DNA of 5,889 bases from positions 1 through 5,889 of the forward strand of contig JALRDI010000068.1 in the NCBI GenBank assembly GCA_023257035.1, in the 5' to 3' direction. The notes beneath the pieces are model-generated. The model made no database searches and had not been told where the DNA came from. It worked only from the letters and a program-made list of their open reading frames with translations. A program made the position numbers and the translations under genes. Positions 5,047-5,889 of the stretch are shown here, in pieces. Within the stretch, counting starts at the first letter, position 1. Each line of letters begins with the position of its first letter. This DNA comes from Ilumatobacteraceae bacterium. GTDB lineage: Bacteria; Actinomycetota; Acidimicrobiia; Acidimicrobiales; Ilumatobacteraceae.

Positions 5047-5889
5047 CTAGTGAGTCAGCGTTCGCAGGCTGCGAAGGTCGACTCGACCGATCAGAGTGCA
5101 ACCCACATAGATGACGAGCAGCACTGCTGACATCGCAACTGAGCCGAGTATTCCCGGAATCCCAGTCCATAAGTGTGCGTCAATTGCAGACACGAGCCCC
5201 CATACGCAAGTACCTGCAACTGCGGCAGAAAGCCCAATGACGATTGTCTCTCGACTGAGGGCAGAGATACTGAGATCCTGTGAATATCGTCGGCGAAGCA
5301 CCCAAATGCTGATCAAAGCTGAGATGAGATATGCGACCCCTAGGGAGAGTCCGAGCCCGAACACCCCGAGCGGACCAACGAATGCAATCGCAAAGATGAC
5401 GTTCAGAGCGTTCTCGAACACATTCAGCATGAACGGCGTCTTGGTGTCACCATGGGCGTAGAACCCTCGCAAGGTGAACAAATAGACGGAAAATCCGGTG
5501 AGCCCAACAGCGAGCCCGACGAGCGCATCACCCGTGTTGGTCGCTGAGAGGGCATTGAATTGGCCACGTTGCATAAGACTGGTAATCGCAATTGGGCCGA
5601 TGACGACGAGTCCGGCAGACGCGGGTGCAGTCAATGCAACAATCGCTCGAATGCCACCAGAAAGCAGACTGGTAAACCGTTCTGGTTGTTCCTGCGTCAC
5701 TGCTTGAGCAAGTTCAGGTTGCAGAGTCGTCGCAATTGAAACCGTAAGCAAGCCATGTGGCAGCACAAAGAAAATGAAAGCATCAAAGTAGGCCGAAGCT
5801 AGCGACGACCCGGGGTCGGCGAGATTGCGAATGACGACGAGTGCAACCTGATTGGCAATGACGAAACCGAGTGTCCAGCCACTCATCTT
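5047..5889 (-). CDS. murJ: Lipid II flippase MurJ-type protein, C-terminal part (runs off the window)
   Basis: Inner-membrane MOP-superfamily transporter that flips the peptidoglycan precursor lipid II to the outer face. The frame is open to the right edge, so the N-terminal half, with the first group of membrane helices, is missing. Of the 280 residues visible (numbered from the Met at 5886), about eight hydrophobic segments can be seen: near 6-22, 33-54, 79-105, 119-140, 152-171, 175-197, 213-235 and 243-267, fitting TM7-TM14. The family motifs VLPHGLLTVSIATTL (41-55) and RGFYAHGDTKTPF (140-152, the MurJ R-x-F-Y-A...DT-TP signature) are present. The protein ends shortly after the last helix, without the pseudokinase or carbohydrate-binding extension found in mycobacterial MviN. 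Related MOP transporters are a less likely alternative given these motifs. The stop codon is one base from the proB stop. Confidence 0.92.
   Translation of the reverse strand, partial: KMSGWTLGFVIANQVALVVIRNLADPGSSLASAYFDAFIFFVLPHGLLTVSIATTLQPELAQAVTQEQPERFTSLLSGGIRAIVALTAPASAGLVVIGPIAITSLMQRGQFNALSATNTGDALVGLAVGLTGFSVYLFTLRGFYAHGDTKTPFMLNVFENALNVIFAIAFVGPLGVFGLGLSLGVAYLISALISIWVLRRRYSQDLSISALSRETIVIGLSAAVAGTCVWGLVSAIDAHLWTGIPGILGSVAMSAVLLVIYVGCTLIGRVDLRSLRTLTH
5061..5088. repeat. Two back-to-back perfect inverted repeats at the proB/murJ 3' junction
   Basis: TTCGCA (5061-5066) pairs with TGCGAA (5070-5075) around GGC, and immediately next to it GGTCG (5076-5080) pairs with CGACC (5084-5088) around ACT. 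The pair begins 15 bases after the proB stop and lies inside the last codons of the - strand murJ-type gene. Tandem stems here could end or stabilise the proB transcript. No T-run follows on the + strand, so this would be a T-less terminator at most. Confidence 0.35.

Overview
The window is a stretch of ordinary bacterial chromosome, densely packed with housekeeping genes. The gene order (RNase E/G, rplU, rpmA, obg, proB) is typical of Actinobacteria. The Obg, bL21 and bL27 sequences look actinobacterial. The moderate GC content, the divergent dGTPase-like gene and the Obg sequence fit a lower-GC member of the Acidimicrobiia, for example a freshwater or marine Ilumatobacteraceae-type lineage. 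That placement is an inference from remembered family features, not a computed one.

Layout. On the + strand, positions 1-813 hold the C-terminal part of an RNase E/G-family endoribonuclease, whose reading frame appears broken close to the left edge. It is followed by rplU (886-1191) and rpmA (1212-1466), probably one transcription unit with its own promoter in the 72-base gap after the RNase gene. A dGTPase-like HD-domain gene lies on the - strand (1471-2625). It is convergent with rpmA (4 bases between stop codons) and divergent from obg (about 31 bases between starts). obg (2657-3919) and proB (3957-5045) follow on the + strand with a 37-base gap and probably form an operon. The C-terminal half of a murJ-type lipid II flippase gene fills 5047-5889 on the - strand and runs off the right edge; its stop codon is one base from the proB stop.

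Together the genes cover mRNA/rRNA processing, two large-subunit ribosomal proteins, a ribosome-assembly GTPase, dNTP turnover, the first step of proline synthesis and a peptidoglycan precursor flippase. rplU, rpmA and obg share a ribosome-assembly theme. No gene-free stretch exceeds 75 bases. I saw no RNA gene, CRISPR array, insertion sequence, prophage or attachment site.

I found no previously undescribed system. The points most worth a second look are the apparent frameshift in the RNase gene at the left edge, the dGTPase-like gene dividing the rpmA-obg neighbourhood with a very short divergent promoter space, its altered active-site neighbourhood, and perfect inverted repeats at gene ends where almost no intergenic DNA exists.
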